A stretch of 64,000 bases of DNA from Desulfobacterales bacterium (GCA_030066985.1 JASJAN010000007.1:62001-126000); one strand, 5' to 3'; counted from the stretch's first letter, positions 9,313 through 18,944 are shown. Notes: generated by a model from the letters alone, not told the origin. Numbers and translations: made by a program.

Positions 9313-9909
9313 CTATGTGGCCCTGTCAGATTTAACCTGCAACAAGATCTCCGGGTCTGTCCATGTGATGCTTTCTAACTCAATGGTTTCTATACGGCGG
9401 TCAACCAATTGTACGGATGAACATGCCGGCTTCAAATCTGCAAGGTTACGTGACAGAAAGTCTTTAAACTTTTCGGTAGGAATTAGGGCGCCATTTGCCA
9501 AAAATAGGGGCCCCAACTCTTTTAAGATCAAGTTGAACAGCTTGATTTTGACCCGGGCCACTCCTTTGTCAGTCGGCGCGGGACCACCGCTGTAGGAAAT
9601 GGAATGTCGCATCGCTGCCAGACTCCCACCACTGCGTAACACAGCGCCGACCAAACCCGGCATGGCGCCGGAAAGGGCCAGTGTTGCGCTATTCTGGATA
9701 TAAGCTTTTTTAACATCGTCTACCGGCATTCCGTCTAAAAATAGCGTTTGAATCCGGTTTTGAAGATAGTCTTCCCCAATGCCCATCTGTTTGCAGAGGA
9801 AATCTTTAATGCTGCAGCCTGCTTGCGCTGTGACGACAAAACCTTGCTGCAACAAGGAATTAAACCGGGGCAGCAATTCACTTCTGATTTCAATAGTTAG
9901 TTTTGTCAT
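9313..9909 (-). CDS. Conserved-looking protein of unknown function paired with a tungsten oxidoreductase
   Basis: A 198-residue soluble protein with no signal peptide or membrane segment. I do not recognise a domain. Visible features are an N-terminal beta-like segment (MTKLTIEIR), a glycine-rich hydrophobic middle (ALSGAMPGLVGAVLRSGGSLAAMR, about 75-98) and three scattered cysteines. It lies 83 bases downstream of, and on the same strand as, the aldehyde ferredoxin oxidoreductase family gene at 9993. It is probably co-transcribed with it and may be an accessory protein. Any functional name would be a guess. Confidence 0.6.
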   Translation of the reverse strand: MTKLTIEIRSELLPRFNSLLQQGFVVTAQAGCSIKDFLCKQMGIGEDYLQNRIQTLFLDGMPVDDVKKAYIQNSATLALSGAMPGLVGAVLRSGGSLAAMRHSISYSGGPAPTDKGVARVKIKLFNLILKELGPLFLANGALIPTEKFKDFLSRNLADLKPACSSVQLVDRRIETIELESITWTDPEILLQVKSDRAT

Positions 9910-9992
9910 TGGTCAATTTTCCTGCTGTTTCAAGAAAAATGGGAAGAGCCCAGGTGGCTCTCCCCATTTTGGTTGTTCGGTTTGTCTGTCAT

Positions 9993-11738
9993 TTACCAGT
10001 TAAACACCTGATCAAGTTCTTCATCCTCGACCAGGAAGGTGATGTCGTGCGGTGGCAGCTTTTCTTTTTTGAAATATTCAGGCAAGCGATCATCTTTGGA
10101 AGTCAAGCCGGCCGCCAGGTTAAATTCGCGTTCATTTTTCAGGATGGATTTGCCCAACTCGGTGACATCGTCAGCTGTCAGGCTCAGGCCATAGAACGCA
10201 TTAATCATATCGATCAGCGCCTGAAATGTTTCCGGCTGATCCAGGACCGGGAACGCAACAAACAGGCACATGCCGGTGGCATCGACAGCCGCCGTTGCAA
10301 TCTGCAGGTTTCTGGAAAGTTCAATTTGCCCTTCCGGTTTAAGCGCATCCACAGATCCGCCGATACCCATGATATTGCTGGCGACGGCGTAACCGGCGGT
10401 ATGATCCGCGCCCATGGTGGCTGTGGCGTAGGTGACGCCGATCCCTTGTATGCCGCGAGGATCATAGGCCGGCATGGCCTGCCCCTTGACAACCGGGACT
10501 CTTTCAACGCCGAACACCTTACCCGTGACAGCAGCACCGCTGCCAAGGACACGGCCCAACGGCGTTCCTTCACCGACTTCTTTAACCAGCCGGATGGCGG
10601 CTTCGGCATCGCCAAACTCAGCCAGACCAGCTTCCATGGCCACTCCTATGGTGGCACCCATTTCAATCGTATCCAACCCGAAATCATCATCCAGGCGATC
10701 CAGCATGGCAATCGTATCTAGGTCATCGATACCGCAATTAGCGCCGTGGGACCAAACAGTCTCGTATTCAGGTTGTTTGGTCAGAAATTCTCCGTCTTTG
10801 GTACGAAATGTTCCAGAACAGCGAATGATGCAGCCGCGATGGCAACCGTGTGTTGAAGAGCCCTTGCCCCCACGGGCATCTTGCAACTCAGCCTGGGTTT
10901 CTCCGCTGATATTGCTGGCGCCTTTGAACTGGCCTTTTTGAAAGTTGTTAGTGGGATAGGCACCGGCTTCGTTAATGACGTTTGTCAATACATTGGTGCC
11001 GTATGCCGGCAGGCCTTCACCACTGACCGGGTGCTTTTTCAAACCGGCCACCCATTCTTTGTTGGCGGCTTTGAATGCATCCGGATCCTGAGGCTGTCGC
11101 ATTTTCATGCCGGCTTCATCGATAACAATGACCTTGACCCCTTTGGCGCCCATCACCGCGCCGACACCGCCGCGGCCGGCGTGGCGGGTGGGTCTGAGTT
11201 CCATATCGGTGCAGGCAATGGACGCACCGGCCAATTTCATTTCACCGGCCTGACCGATGGAGATGCAGGAAATTTTTTCACCGTATTCAGCCTTCATTTT
11301 GTCGACCAGGTCGTAATTGCCGAGCATGCACAGGCTGTTGTCTTCCAGAATGTCAACGTTGTCTTTGTTGATGATAATTTTATAAAGCGTGTTTTCTTTT
11401 GGGCTGCCTTCCAGCACGATGGCGGCATACCCCAAGCGACCGAGCATTTGTGAGGGTTGCCCCCCGGCATTGGCTTCCTTGATGCCGCCGGTTAAAGGGC
11501 TCTTGCACCCCACCGATAAACGGCCTGACATGGCTGCTGTGGAGCCGCTCAACAGTCCCGGTGCAATGACCAGTTTATTATCTTCCCCCAAGGGGTGGCA
11601 TAATGGCGGAACTTCCTTCGAAACGATGGCCGAGGTTAGTCCGCGACCGCCTGCCCCGGCATAGTCGCCCGGGGGCTCGGTTCTAACCGACGGGCCGCCG
11701 TCCGCTCCCATGTTGATTCTTAGAATCTTGTCCATGTG
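9993..11738 (-). CDS. Aldehyde ferredoxin oxidoreductase family protein (tungstopterin)
   Basis: The start at 11738 (MDKILRINM) follows AGGAGGTG with a 6-base gap; an upstream start at 11783 lacks such a site. The 581-residue protein is of typical AOR length and has the family N-terminal domain (GAGGRGLTS, PLTGGIKEANAGG) and HAGRGGVGAVMGAKGVK, which contacts the tungsten bis-pterin. The proximal cluster ligands appear as C-HRG-C-IIR-C, a Cx3Cx3C spacing, where many AORs have Cx2Cx3C. The enzyme probably oxidises an aldehyde or reduces an acid with ferredoxin. The substrate is unknown. The gene forms a probable operon with the unknown gene at 9313. Confidence 0.9.
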   Translation of the reverse strand, partial: HMDKILRINMGADGGPSVRTEPPGDYAGAGGRGLTSAIVSKEVPPLCHPLGEDNKLVIAPGLLSGSTAAMSGRLSVGCKSPLTGGIKEANAGGQPSQMLGRLGYAAIVLEGSPKENTLYKIIINKDNVDILEDNSLCMLGNYDLVDKMKAEYGEKISCISIGQAGEMKLAGASIACTDMELRPTRHAGRGGVGAVMGAKGVKVIVIDEAGMKMRQPQDPDAFKAANKEWVAGLKKHPVSGEGLPAYGTNVLTNVINEAGAYPTNNFQKGQFKGASNISGETQAELQDARGGKGSSTHGCHRGCIIRCSGTFRTKDGEFLTKQPEYETVWSHGANCGIDDLDTIAMLDRLDDDFGLDTIEMGATIGVAMEAGLAEFGDAEAAIRLVKEVGEGTPLGRVLGSGAAVTGKVFGVERVPVVKGQAMPAYDPRGIQGIGVTYATATMGADHTAGYAVASNIMGIGGSVDALKPEGQIELSRNLQIATAAVDATGMCLFVAFPVLDQPETFQALIDMINAFYGLSLTADDVTELGKSILKNEREFNLAAGLTSKDDRLPEYFKKEKLPPHDITFLVEDEELDQVFNW

Positions 11739-11841
11739 CACCTCCTTTTTTAGGTTAAAGAATAAATCCCACAAATCTGCCATATTTGGCTATTTAGAAC
11801 GATTGATCCTTGAAAATGAATTGGCAGGTATAACCTCAATT

Positions 11842-11870
11842 TTCATATGCGGATTGAACTGTAATGTCAA
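11842..11870 (-). promoter_or_regulatory. Sigma-70-type promoter of the tungsten oxidoreductase operon
   Basis: On the minus strand TTGACA (11870-11865) and TATGAA (11847-11842) are separated by 17 bases. The gene starts about 100 bases further on. A direct repeat of the ATATGYGGATTGAAC type occurs at about 11845 and 11933 in this divergent region with hisD. Confidence 0.55.
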
Positions 11871-11963
11871 GGTATTTACGGTAAGTGCTTGCCAAGTTCG
11901 CCTAAAATCCTCTATATGTATCCTGCAATCGATATGTGGATTGAACACAGGAAGGATATCCTC

Positions 11964-13259
11964 ATGAAAATTTATCATTTTCCGTCGCGTTCGGCTGAGC
12001 AGCGGCTTGCCCGCATTGTCAAACGCGGTCTGGTGTTTCAGAAAAAAGAACTGGCCGCGGTCAGCCGCATGTGTGAAAATGTCCGCAAAAACGGCGATCA
12101 GGCGGTCATTGCCTATACGCGACAGTTTGATTCTGCGCGGGTCACTCTTCGTTCGATACAGGTGACTGAAAAGGAATTTTCAGAAGCCACACAAAAAGTG
12201 GATCGAACTTTTACGCGGGCATTAAACCGGGCGGCAGCCAATATTAAACGGTTTCATGAGCAGCAGCGGCGCCGGTCCTGGATGCAAACCGATCGTCCCG
12301 GAACCATGCTGGGTCAGCTCGTCCACCCGGTGGATGCCGCCGGCGTATATGTGCCCGGCGCCCGGGGAGGGGAAACACCTTTGGTGTCTTCAGTGCTGAT
12401 GGGCGTGATACCTGCTAAAGTCGCCGGTGTTAAACAGATTGCAATGGTGACACCGCCGACCAAAGCCGGCGGCGTAAGCCCCCATCTGCTGGTGGCGGCC
12501 AAAAAGGCCGGTGCCGATGCCGTCTACAAGGCCGGCAGTGCTTGGGCTATTGCCGCTTTAGCCTATGGCACCGAGACGATTCCCAAAGTGGATGTCATTG
12601 TCGGCCCGGGCAACATTTATGTCACCCTGGCCAAGAAGATTCTAATGGGTACCGTAGGGATCGATTCGATCGCCGGCCCCAGTGAGATTCTGGTGATTGC
12701 CGATGATGGCGCCAGGCCTGATTTCATTGCTGCAGATTTGCTGTCCCAAGCCGAACACGATGTGCTGTCTTCGGCCATATTGATTACAGATTCGGCCCGC
12801 TTGGCGCGAGCTGTCGTCCAAGCGCTCGAAGCGCAGCTTCCAGAACTGGCGCGCGCAGAGATTGCCAAAGAATCGCTAAAAAAATACGGTGCGATCATCG
12901 TGGTCAAAACGATGGCGGATGCCATAGAAATGGCCAATCGCATTGCCCCGGAGCATCTTGAGCTGCATGTGCGGGATCCGTTTGAGGTCGTCGGCACCAT
13001 CCGCAACGCCGGTGCCGTATTTATGGGCGATTATACCCCGGAATCGGTGGGTGATTATATGGCCGGTCCCAACCATGTGCTGCCCACTGCCGGTACGGCC
13101 CGATTTGCATCTGCTTTGTCGGTGGATAATTTCATCAAAAAGACCAGCGTAATTCAGTACTCGCAAAAGGCCTTTCGGCGTGAGGCCGCTGATATCATGC
13201 GCCTGGCGGAAATTGAAGGTTTGGGCGCACATGCCAAGTCTATTAAGGTCCGACTTTAA
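11964..13259 (+). CDS. hisD: Histidinol dehydrogenase
   Basis: The ATG at 11964 follows AGGAAGG and gives 431 residues, the normal HisD length; an upstream start at 11889 would add 25 unusual residues. HisD blocks are all visible: YVPGARGGETPLVSS, GPGNIYVTLAKK, SGPSEILVIADD, LLSQAEHD (zinc ligands), APEHLELH (catalytic Glu/His) and GPNHVLPT. The enzyme oxidises histidinol to histidine with 2 NAD. No other his gene is nearby, so it is either an orphan copy of the biosynthetic gene or a paralogue acting on another alcohol. It is divergent from the tungsten oxidoreductase operon. Confidence 0.92.
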   Translation: MKIYHFPSRSAEQRLARIVKRGLVFQKKELAAVSRMCENVRKNGDQAVIAYTRQFDSARVTLRSIQVTEKEFSEATQKVDRTFTRALNRAAANIKRFHEQQRRRSWMQTDRPGTMLGQLVHPVDAAGVYVPGARGGETPLVSSVLMGVIPAKVAGVKQIAMVTPPTKAGGVSPHLLVAAKKAGADAVYKAGSAWAIAALAYGTETIPKVDVIVGPGNIYVTLAKKILMGTVGIDSIAGPSEILVIADDGARPDFIAADLLSQAEHDVLSSAILITDSARLARAVVQALEAQLPELARAEIAKESLKKYGAIIVVKTMADAIEMANRIAPEHLELHVRDPFEVVGTIRNAGAVFMGDYTPESVGDYMAGPNHVLPTAGTARFASALSVDNFIKKTSVIQYSQKAFRREAADIMRLAEIEGLGAHAKSIKVRL

Positions 13260-13377
13260 TCGAACGTCAGGTATCGGGATAGGGGGATGGGAGCAGTCCA
13301 AAGACCATTACTGAACGTAAATGTGAGGTTTCTTTGCATCAAGCCACCTTTTTTTGATGCAATCATTTCCAGTGAAA

Positions 13378-13581
13378 TCACTGTTTGCCGAGTTTTTCGC
13401 GGATACGCATCGGGCAAGGCTCATCGCTGCCGTACACTTCGACATAGGCGTTGTGAGAGGGGCAGCCTTTTTCCCAGTGCTCTCTGACTTTTTTGCCGAG
13501 AAAGGAATTCGGATATTTACGGCCAATATTGCAGGTAGGGCAGATCTTGCTCCATCCGGCTATCACTTTTTTCATTTCCAC
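13378..13581 (-). CDS. Small cysteine-containing hypothetical protein
   Basis: A 67-residue protein with four cysteines: a CPTC pair near the N-terminus (Cys14, Cys17) and two single cysteines (GCPSHN and EPCPMRI). The pattern could bind a metal, but I do not recognise a family. AGGAGG lies 5 bases before a GTG (13581) and 11 bases before an ATG (13575), so the true start is open. It is just upstream of the nitrilase gene on the opposite side of a convergent junction with hisD. It is probably the last gene of the minus-strand group beginning at 15745. Confidence 0.55.
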   Translation of the reverse strand: MEMKKVIAGWSKICPTCNIGRKYPNSFLGKKVREHWEKGCPSHNAYVEVYGSDEPCPMRIREKLGKQ

Positions 13582-13613
13582 AAGAGCCTCCTTTTGTGAC
13601 TGTCGTTTCCTGG

Positions 13614-14579
13614 CTACTCTTTAATCACCAGCGTGCTTTGGCGCCGGCGGTCGACCGTTAACTGGGTGACATCCGGACGGGCATAATGGCCGCTGGGATC
13701 AAAATTCTGTCTTTCTTCGCGTATCTGCTGGTAGTCAATTGTTGCGGTCAAAAGCACTTCCTGGTCAACCTCCGGTTCAATGATGAACTCACCATCCGGA
13801 CCTGTCAGACAGGATCCACCGTTGGCCAGAGTATCGGGACAGTCCTCCAGAATCCTTTCCAGGTGCGGTGTGTCGGCCGGAAAATCTTGTAACCGCATTA
13901 GCCCGGAAACTGAGATCACAAAGGAGCGGGATTCCTTGGCGATAAAGCGAGTAATATCGTAAGTGTTGCGTAGGTTGCCGGGCCAGATGGCCACATGCAG
14001 ATCTTCACCCTGGGCATAAAGCGCCGTGCGAACCAATGGCATCCAATTTTCCCAGCAATTTAAACCGCCGACGGTGAAAGCTCCCAGTGGATGCACACGC
14101 AAACCGTGCCCATCGCCAATTGACCAGGTTAGGCGTTCTTCATAGGTCGGCATGAGCTTGCGATGGACAGACTCGATGCTGCCCTCTGGATTGACATAGA
14201 CCAGCGAGCAATACAGGCTGTGACCGCCGCGATCAGCGGCACGCTCGATGCACCCCAAAACCACTGCAATTTTATGGGTGGCAGCGGTTTTGCAAATCGG
14301 ATCCAAATGACCGGCCTCAATTTGCACCGCCTGTTCCATATAATGGGCATGGATTTCTTTTTGCACCGCTGAATTAAAGCGCGCGCCGTCAGTCAGCTCG
14401 AGCCAGAAGGGATAACCGGGCAACAGGGCTTCGCCAAAGGCCACCAGTTGACAATTTTGTGTGGTGGCTCTGGTGACATAGTCTAATATTTTTTCGAGCG
14501 TTTGGTGACGATCCAGCCAGACCGGTGCGATTTGCGCCAGCCCGACCGTCAATAACTCTGATGAACTGTAATTTGACAT
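13614..14579 (-). CDS. Nitrilase-family carbon-nitrogen hydrolase
   Basis: The 321-residue protein has the complete nitrilase triad: Glu50 in AFGEALLPGYP, Lys141 in HRKLMPTYEER and Cys175 in GGLNCWENWMPL. The GLNCWENWMP block is typical of true nitrilases rather than amidases, so hydrolysis of an organic nitrile to an acid and ammonia is the best guess. The substrate is unknown. AAAGGAG precedes the start. It is 35 bases downstream of the MBL-fold hydrolase gene on the same strand and probably co-transcribed with it. Confidence 0.9.
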   Translation of the reverse strand: MSNYSSSELLTVGLAQIAPVWLDRHQTLEKILDYVTRATTQNCQLVAFGEALLPGYPFWLELTDGARFNSAVQKEIHAHYMEQAVQIEAGHLDPICKTAATHKIAVVLGCIERAADRGGHSLYCSLVYVNPEGSIESVHRKLMPTYEERLTWSIGDGHGLRVHPLGAFTVGGLNCWENWMPLVRTALYAQGEDLHVAIWPGNLRNTYDITRFIAKESRSFVISVSGLMRLQDFPADTPHLERILEDCPDTLANGGSCLTGPDGEFIIEPEVDQEVLLTATIDYQQIREERQNFDPSGHYARPDVTQLTVDRRRQSTLVIKE

Positions 14580-14614
14580 TTGAGGGATAAAGACTCCTTT
14601 GAGGTAGTGTTTGG

Positions 14615-15745
14615 TTAATCTGTCGGTAAACCTTTTATATGGGCTTCAAATCGGGTACTGCCGCTGGCGGCATAACGGTCGCCATCTGCTGTGATGACAT
14701 CCCCGCTGTCAATCAGCAATTCACAATGGCTGATAATTTCGTTGGTTGCCATTAATGCGCCAAAACCTTCCAGTAGACGGTCGTCAAAATGCTCGGCGGC
14801 TATCTCCTCGGCGGATTTGGGTTTGCCGTTTAATATTTCGATGATGGCACCGCAGCGCTCGATGTGGTGGGCGAGCAACTGTCGGGATCGTTCTGCCAGA
14901 TCAATCGGGTTCCAGCGCTCATTGTAGTATAAACGATGAGCGGGCAGCACCAGCAATCCCGGATGATCATCGGCAATTTTAATCAAGGTCTTCAAGGATT
15001 GGATATAACGGCTTAAGCCAAAGATGGCCGCCGCATCCGTGTAGGTCGGTTTGAGGACATCAGCGACCTCAGCGAACATGGCTTTGCGGGTCGGCCAAGG
15101 TGAAATATCGGGTAAGACAATATCGCCCACGATGATGGCCTCATCCCCCAGCCGAACGGCCAGACAGTCCGGGCTGTGACCCGGCAAGTGGTAAGCGCAA
15201 ACCTTGGGCGCCAGTTGGGTCTGGCCGTCAGCGATCACCTCCACCATTAAACCCTGCAGCACCCGGTGATAGTCCAGGCAATTTTTAGCATAAAAGGACT
15301 CGGGCATAAAACAGTGCCAGCATTTGGCCGGGAAATGTTTCTTAGTTTGTTCAGGTGACTGAGCCGGGTAATGTCGAATCAGCTGATCATAAATTGCGTG
15401 GGCTTTGACCTTGAGTTGGGTGGTCTCGATCAACTCGGCCAACCCACCGTCATGGTCTTCATGGCTGTGGCTGATCAAAACAAAATCCAAATCGCTGTGG
15501 CCGACGCCCGCCACCTCCATCATGGCCAGCAGTCGATGGCCCTGGTTGAATTTGCCCGCATCCACCAGAAACTGACGGTCGGCCATGACGGCATAATTCC
15601 AGGTCGGCCCCAAATCCCAGTGGCCGCCGTATGTATTTTTCGTCGGCAGACCGAAGATTTCAAGCCCGGATGGCAACCGAAAGCGTACCACCATCTCATT
15701 GCCGCTACTATCGCCTTCGCTTATCATTTCCGCATATTCGATCAA
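14615..15745 (-). CDS. MBL-fold metallo-hydrolase
   Basis: The 376-residue protein has the metallo-beta-lactamase fold signature HSHEDHDGG with His93, His95, Asp97 and His98, a later HLPGHSPDC block and an Asp in VGDIVLPD. It also has a C-terminal helical extension with an AHRLYYNERW segment, as in the glyoxalase-II/lactonase-like branch. The TTG start at 15745 lies 6 bases after AAAGGAA; an ATG at 15727 is the alternative. It would hydrolyse an ester, thioester or lactone with two metal ions. The neighbouring nitrilase suggests a small catabolic unit, but the substrate cannot be told. Confidence 0.85.
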   Translation of the reverse strand: MIEYAEMISEGDSSGNEMVVRFRLPSGLEIFGLPTKNTYGGHWDLGPTWNYAVMADRQFLVDAGKFNQGHRLLAMMEVAGVGHSDLDFVLISHSHEDHDGGLAELIETTQLKVKAHAIYDQLIRHYPAQSPEQTKKHFPAKCWHCFMPESFYAKNCLDYHRVLQGLMVEVIADGQTQLAPKVCAYHLPGHSPDCLAVRLGDEAIIVGDIVLPDISPWPTRKAMFAEVADVLKPTYTDAAAIFGLSRYIQSLKTLIKIADDHPGLLVLPAHRLYYNERWNPIDLAERSRQLLAHHIERCGAIIEILNGKPKSAEEIAAEHFDDRLLEGFGALMATNEIISHCELLIDSGDVITADGDRYAASGSTRFEAHIKGLPTD

Positions 15746-15849
15746 GTTTGGTTCCTTTCGATTTCAAACGGCGACTTCACTTTTTAGACTTATCAAATGG
15801 CAAAAGGCTAAGGGCAAAGCGCTTAACCACTGTGCGTTAGTTAACGAGT

Positions 15850-15906
15850 ACGAGGACGACGACGAGTACGAGCGGCAACTTTGACTAACACTCGTCCTCG
15901 TTTTTT
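15850..15906. other. Long hairpin with T-run between two minus-strand genes
   Basis: ACGAGGACGA (15850-15859) pairs with TCGTCCTCGT (15892-15901), followed by TTTTTT on the plus strand. It looks like a terminator for plus-strand transcription, yet both flanking genes are on the minus strand. The loop contains repeated GACGAC and GAGTACGAG units. Confidence 0.45.
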
Positions 15907-15914
15907 ATATAGGT

Positions 15915-17384
15915 TCATAGTTTTTCGATTAAATGACAAAGCAGTCGCACCCCGAACCCGGTGCCACCGGGGCCGCAATAGGCATTGCCTTTTTTGCTGT
16001 AAGCCGGGCCGGCAATATCGATATGGGCCCAGCGGGTATTTCCGCTAAACTCAGATAAAAACAATGCGGCCGTAATGGCGCCCCCCCAGCGGGAACTAGG
16101 CATATTGTTCAGATCGGCAAAATCACTTTTGAGCAGCTCTTTGTAATCCTGGGGCAACGGCATGGGCCAGCAGCGCTCATGGGTTTTGTTGCCGGAGGCC
16201 TGGATGGCTTCTGACAGCTGATGATCCGCTGTAAAGACACCGGCGATTTTTTCCCCCAGCGCAACCACACAGGCACCGGTCAGTGTGGCCAGGTCGATCA
16301 TCACTGCCGGTTTGTGTTTCTTGACCACATAAGACATGGCATCGATTAAAATCAAGCGGCCTTCGGCATCTGTATTGCCGATTTCAATGGTTTTGCCGGC
16401 ATGGCTGCGCACAATGTCGCCTGGCCGGGTGGCGGTGCCCGAAGGCATATTCTCGACAATGGGGATAGCGCCGATGATATGGCGGCCGGTTTTGAGCCGG
16501 GCCTGTGTGATCAGGGTGGCTGCCACCACCGCGGCTCCTGACATATCGGCTTTCATGCCGGCCATGCTGCCGCCGGTCTTGATGTTGAGGCCTCCGGAAT
16601 CAAAGGTCACCCCTTTGCCTACCAGGGCAAGGGTTTTTTTGGCATTGGGCGGCTTATGCTCCAGTATCACCAGGCTGGGTTTGCTCCGGCTGCCGGCGGC
16701 CACCGCCAGCAGAGCGCCAAACCTATGTTGCTTTAACTCTTTTTCGCGCAACACGCGGGTTTTAAGACCATATTTGCGGGCCTGATTAACAATGGCGCGG
16801 GTCAATTGCTCCGGTGTCTTGTCGTTAGATGGCATACTGATCCAGTCGCGTGCCAGGATGGTGCCGGCACAAGTGGTGCGGACCCTGGGGGCGATTGATC
16901 TCAACCTACTGGCTGCCTGTGGTTTGACCCAGAAGTTGATTTGTTTGAGCGGTTTCTTTTTCTTTTCTCTTTTGTACTTGTCAAATATGTGATTTCCCAG
17001 ACAGGCTCCTTCCATCATGGCTTCGAGCACATCCGGCGTTTCTAATTTAAGCGTTGCGGCGGTCGGTACAGCCATCCATAGGGAATCAAAGCCGGCTTTG
17101 ATACAGTGGTTGACGACTGCGCCGCAAAAGGATCGCAGCATTTCCAAATCGATTTTCTTTAACTTTCCCAACCCCACGCAGATAATTCGTTGGGCGGCAA
17201 GACCTTTGAATTCGTAAAGTGTCACACGATCGCCTCTGTCGGCCTTAAATTCTTTAAGCGTTAACGCCTTTTGGATGACGGCGTTGATCGATCGATCATC
17301 GTGGATTTTTTTGTCTGCACATACCGGCACGACAAGGGTATCGATTTTTTGGGTCTTCAGCGCTACCGTTTTGAGGCTTATCAT
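15915..17384 (-). CDS. pepA: Leucyl aminopeptidase (M17 family)
   Basis: The start at 17384 (MISLKTVALK) follows AAGGAGC; an earlier in-frame start at 17438 lacks a site and falls in a repeat. The 489-residue protein is full length for M17. The metal and active-site blocks are present: LVGKGVTFDSGGLNIK, MKADMSGAA and the signature NTDAEGRL, followed by DLATLTGAC. M17 enzymes are hexameric, use two divalent metals and remove N-terminal residues from peptides in the cytoplasm. The gene stands alone on the minus strand. Confidence 0.95.
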   Translation of the reverse strand: MISLKTVALKTQKIDTLVVPVCADKKIHDDRSINAVIQKALTLKEFKADRGDRVTLYEFKGLAAQRIICVGLGKLKKIDLEMLRSFCGAVVNHCIKAGFDSLWMAVPTAATLKLETPDVLEAMMEGACLGNHIFDKYKREKKKKPLKQINFWVKPQAASRLRSIAPRVRTTCAGTILARDWISMPSNDKTPEQLTRAIVNQARKYGLKTRVLREKELKQHRFGALLAVAAGSRSKPSLVILEHKPPNAKKTLALVGKGVTFDSGGLNIKTGGSMAGMKADMSGAAVVAATLITQARLKTGRHIIGAIPIVENMPSGTATRPGDIVRSHAGKTIEIGNTDAEGRLILIDAMSYVVKKHKPAVMIDLATLTGACVVALGEKIAGVFTADHQLSEAIQASGNKTHERCWPMPLPQDYKELLKSDFADLNNMPSSRWGGAITAALFLSEFSGNTRWAHIDIAGPAYSKKGNAYCGPGGTGFGVRLLCHLIEKL

Positions 17385-17437
17385 TTTTGGTTGCTCCTTT
17401 TCATGGCTGCAGATTGAGGTGCTTATGATTACGCACA

Positions 17438-17583
17438 ACCTGAATTTTGCATGGAAATTAATGAGATAAAATGATTTTTATCCATTATTTTTATTTGGTA
17501 TTTTGTTTTACATTTTTAATTTACTTAACTCATTATATGGATGTGGTCCCGACTTCTCATTAATTTTCATGCAAATTTCAGGT
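17438..17583. repeat. MITE-like element, family B copy 1
   Basis: Terminal inverted repeats of 29 bases (17438-17466 and 17555-17583) match at 27 of 29 positions. The ends begin ACCTGAA and contain TTGCATG. The 146-base element carries no gene and lies between pepA and the radical SAM gene. A related, interrupted copy lies at 39361-39654. Confidence 0.75.
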
Positions 17584-17591
17584 ATAAGACT

Positions 17592-18944
17592 TTATGCCGA
17601 GTTCGAACCAGAAGCAAGTTCTTTTAATCTGCTGACGGTATCCCAATTAAATGCTTCCGATTGGCAGGGAAGGATTGAATTGTTGGTAAATATCGGGTCG
17701 GCTGCCAAATCATAACGCGATGCGCTTTTGGCTGCTGGCCACATCGCGGTATACGGAATCGGTGAGTAATATGCCAGGATGGGCGTTATTCCTGCGGCCC
17801 GAACCACCTGAATCGAGTGTTCAACCGCAGCCAGATCCTGCCCGGGCAATCCTAAAAGCAGGTAAGCGCCAACCTGGTCTGAGGTAAAACCGGCTGCTTT
17901 TAAATACCCGGCAGCTTGCCTGAAATCATCTTGGGTTACCTTGCGGTCCATGTCTTCACGTTCCTCGAATTTAACTGTTTCCAATCCCAGACGCAGGGTG
18001 GTAAAGCCGGCGTCGAACATTAAGCTTGCCGTTTCAGCGGTCAGACCGCGAATATGGACGGCGTTGGGAGTGTGAAAGCGAAGGCCAAGATCGGACCGGA
18101 CAATTTTTTCCAGCAGCGGCACGGCATGTTGCTGGGCGTCGACTAAAAAGGCATCGTCGTACAGCACAACATCGGTAATGCCATGGGTGTGATACCAAAA
18201 TTTGATTTCTTCGAGGACCGATTCCGGGCTGCGCCACAGCCGGCTGGGGCTTAGAAAATGGGAAGCGCAGTAGGTGCATTTAAACGGACAGCCGCGTGAG
18301 GTCATCAGGGGGACATAATTGATGCAGTTTTGCAGATCATAGGCGGGGTAAGGGTATGAATCGAGTTGTTGCGGGTCAAACCGCGCGGTCACCTTGAACC
18401 CTGTGTGTTGGGCGACGATGTCAAAGACAGCATCTTCTGCTGCGCCAGTGACAACGTCATCTGCGCCGGCGTGTTGGCGGGCATGATCTCTGCACAAACT
18501 GGCATAAATACCGCCTAAGATGATGGCCGTCTGCGGAAAAATGTCACGCAACATGGCGATGGTTTCCTGAACACCGCCATACCAGTAGGTCATCAAGGAG
18601 GTCACCATAATCAAATCAGGTACCGGTATGTCCTTCAGATCTTGCGCCAGCCAGCCGGGTTTGATCCCGTAACGGCAAAAGCGGCGTTGCACATCATCAA
18701 GTCCCTGCGGCTTGTTAATGGGTGTCTTCAAATAGGGCCCACGACCCCAGCGTGCAGACGGGTCGCCGGGCGCTGCTTGGGGGTGAAACCGGTCGAGGCA
18801 ATCGATGTAGGACACCGATATACCATGGGACCTGAGCAAAGCCGCCAGGGTAAGTACCCCCAATGGCTTGGCCCAGAAGTCATAGGCGGCGAAATCATGA
18901 ATCCAGGGGTTGATTAGCAGAATATGGGGAACATCAGGTTTCAT
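17592..18944 (-). CDS. B12-binding-domain radical SAM protein
   Basis: The 450-residue protein has an N-terminal cobalamin-binding Rossmann-like domain (about 7-180) and a radical SAM core with the CxxxCxxC motif at Cys219, Cys223 and Cys226 (RGCPFKCTYC). Such class B enzymes often do methylation, ring contraction or other modification, but many are uncharacterised. Its start overlaps the end of the AhbB-like gene by 11 bases, so the two are translationally coupled. A role in tetrapyrrole or heme modification is possible from this context, but it is inference. It is not AhbC or AhbD, which lack the B12 domain. Confidence 0.88.
   Translation of the reverse strand: MKPDVPHILLINPWIHDFAAYDFWAKPLGVLTLAALLRSHGISVSYIDCLDRFHPQAAPGDPSARWGRGPYLKTPINKPQGLDDVQRRFCRYGIKPGWLAQDLKDIPVPDLIMVTSLMTYWYGGVQETIAMLRDIFPQTAIILGGIYASLCRDHARQHAGADDVVTGAAEDAVFDIVAQHTGFKVTARFDPQQLDSYPYPAYDLQNCINYVPLMTSRGCPFKCTYCASHFLSPSRLWRSPESVLEEIKFWYHTHGITDVVLYDDAFLVDAQQHAVPLLEKIVRSDLGLRFHTPNAVHIRGLTAETASLMFDAGFTTLRLGLETVKFEEREDMDRKVTQDDFRQAAGYLKAAGFTSDQVGAYLLLGLPGQDLAAVEHSIQVVRAAGITPILAYYSPIPYTAMWPAAKSASRYDLAADPIFTNNSILPCQSEAFNWDTVSRLKELASGSNSA

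Noticed and set aside
13334-13362. TTGCATCAA/TTGATGCAA hairpin as the hisD terminator
   Set aside because: The T-run lies in the loop, not after the stem, so it is not a standard terminator.
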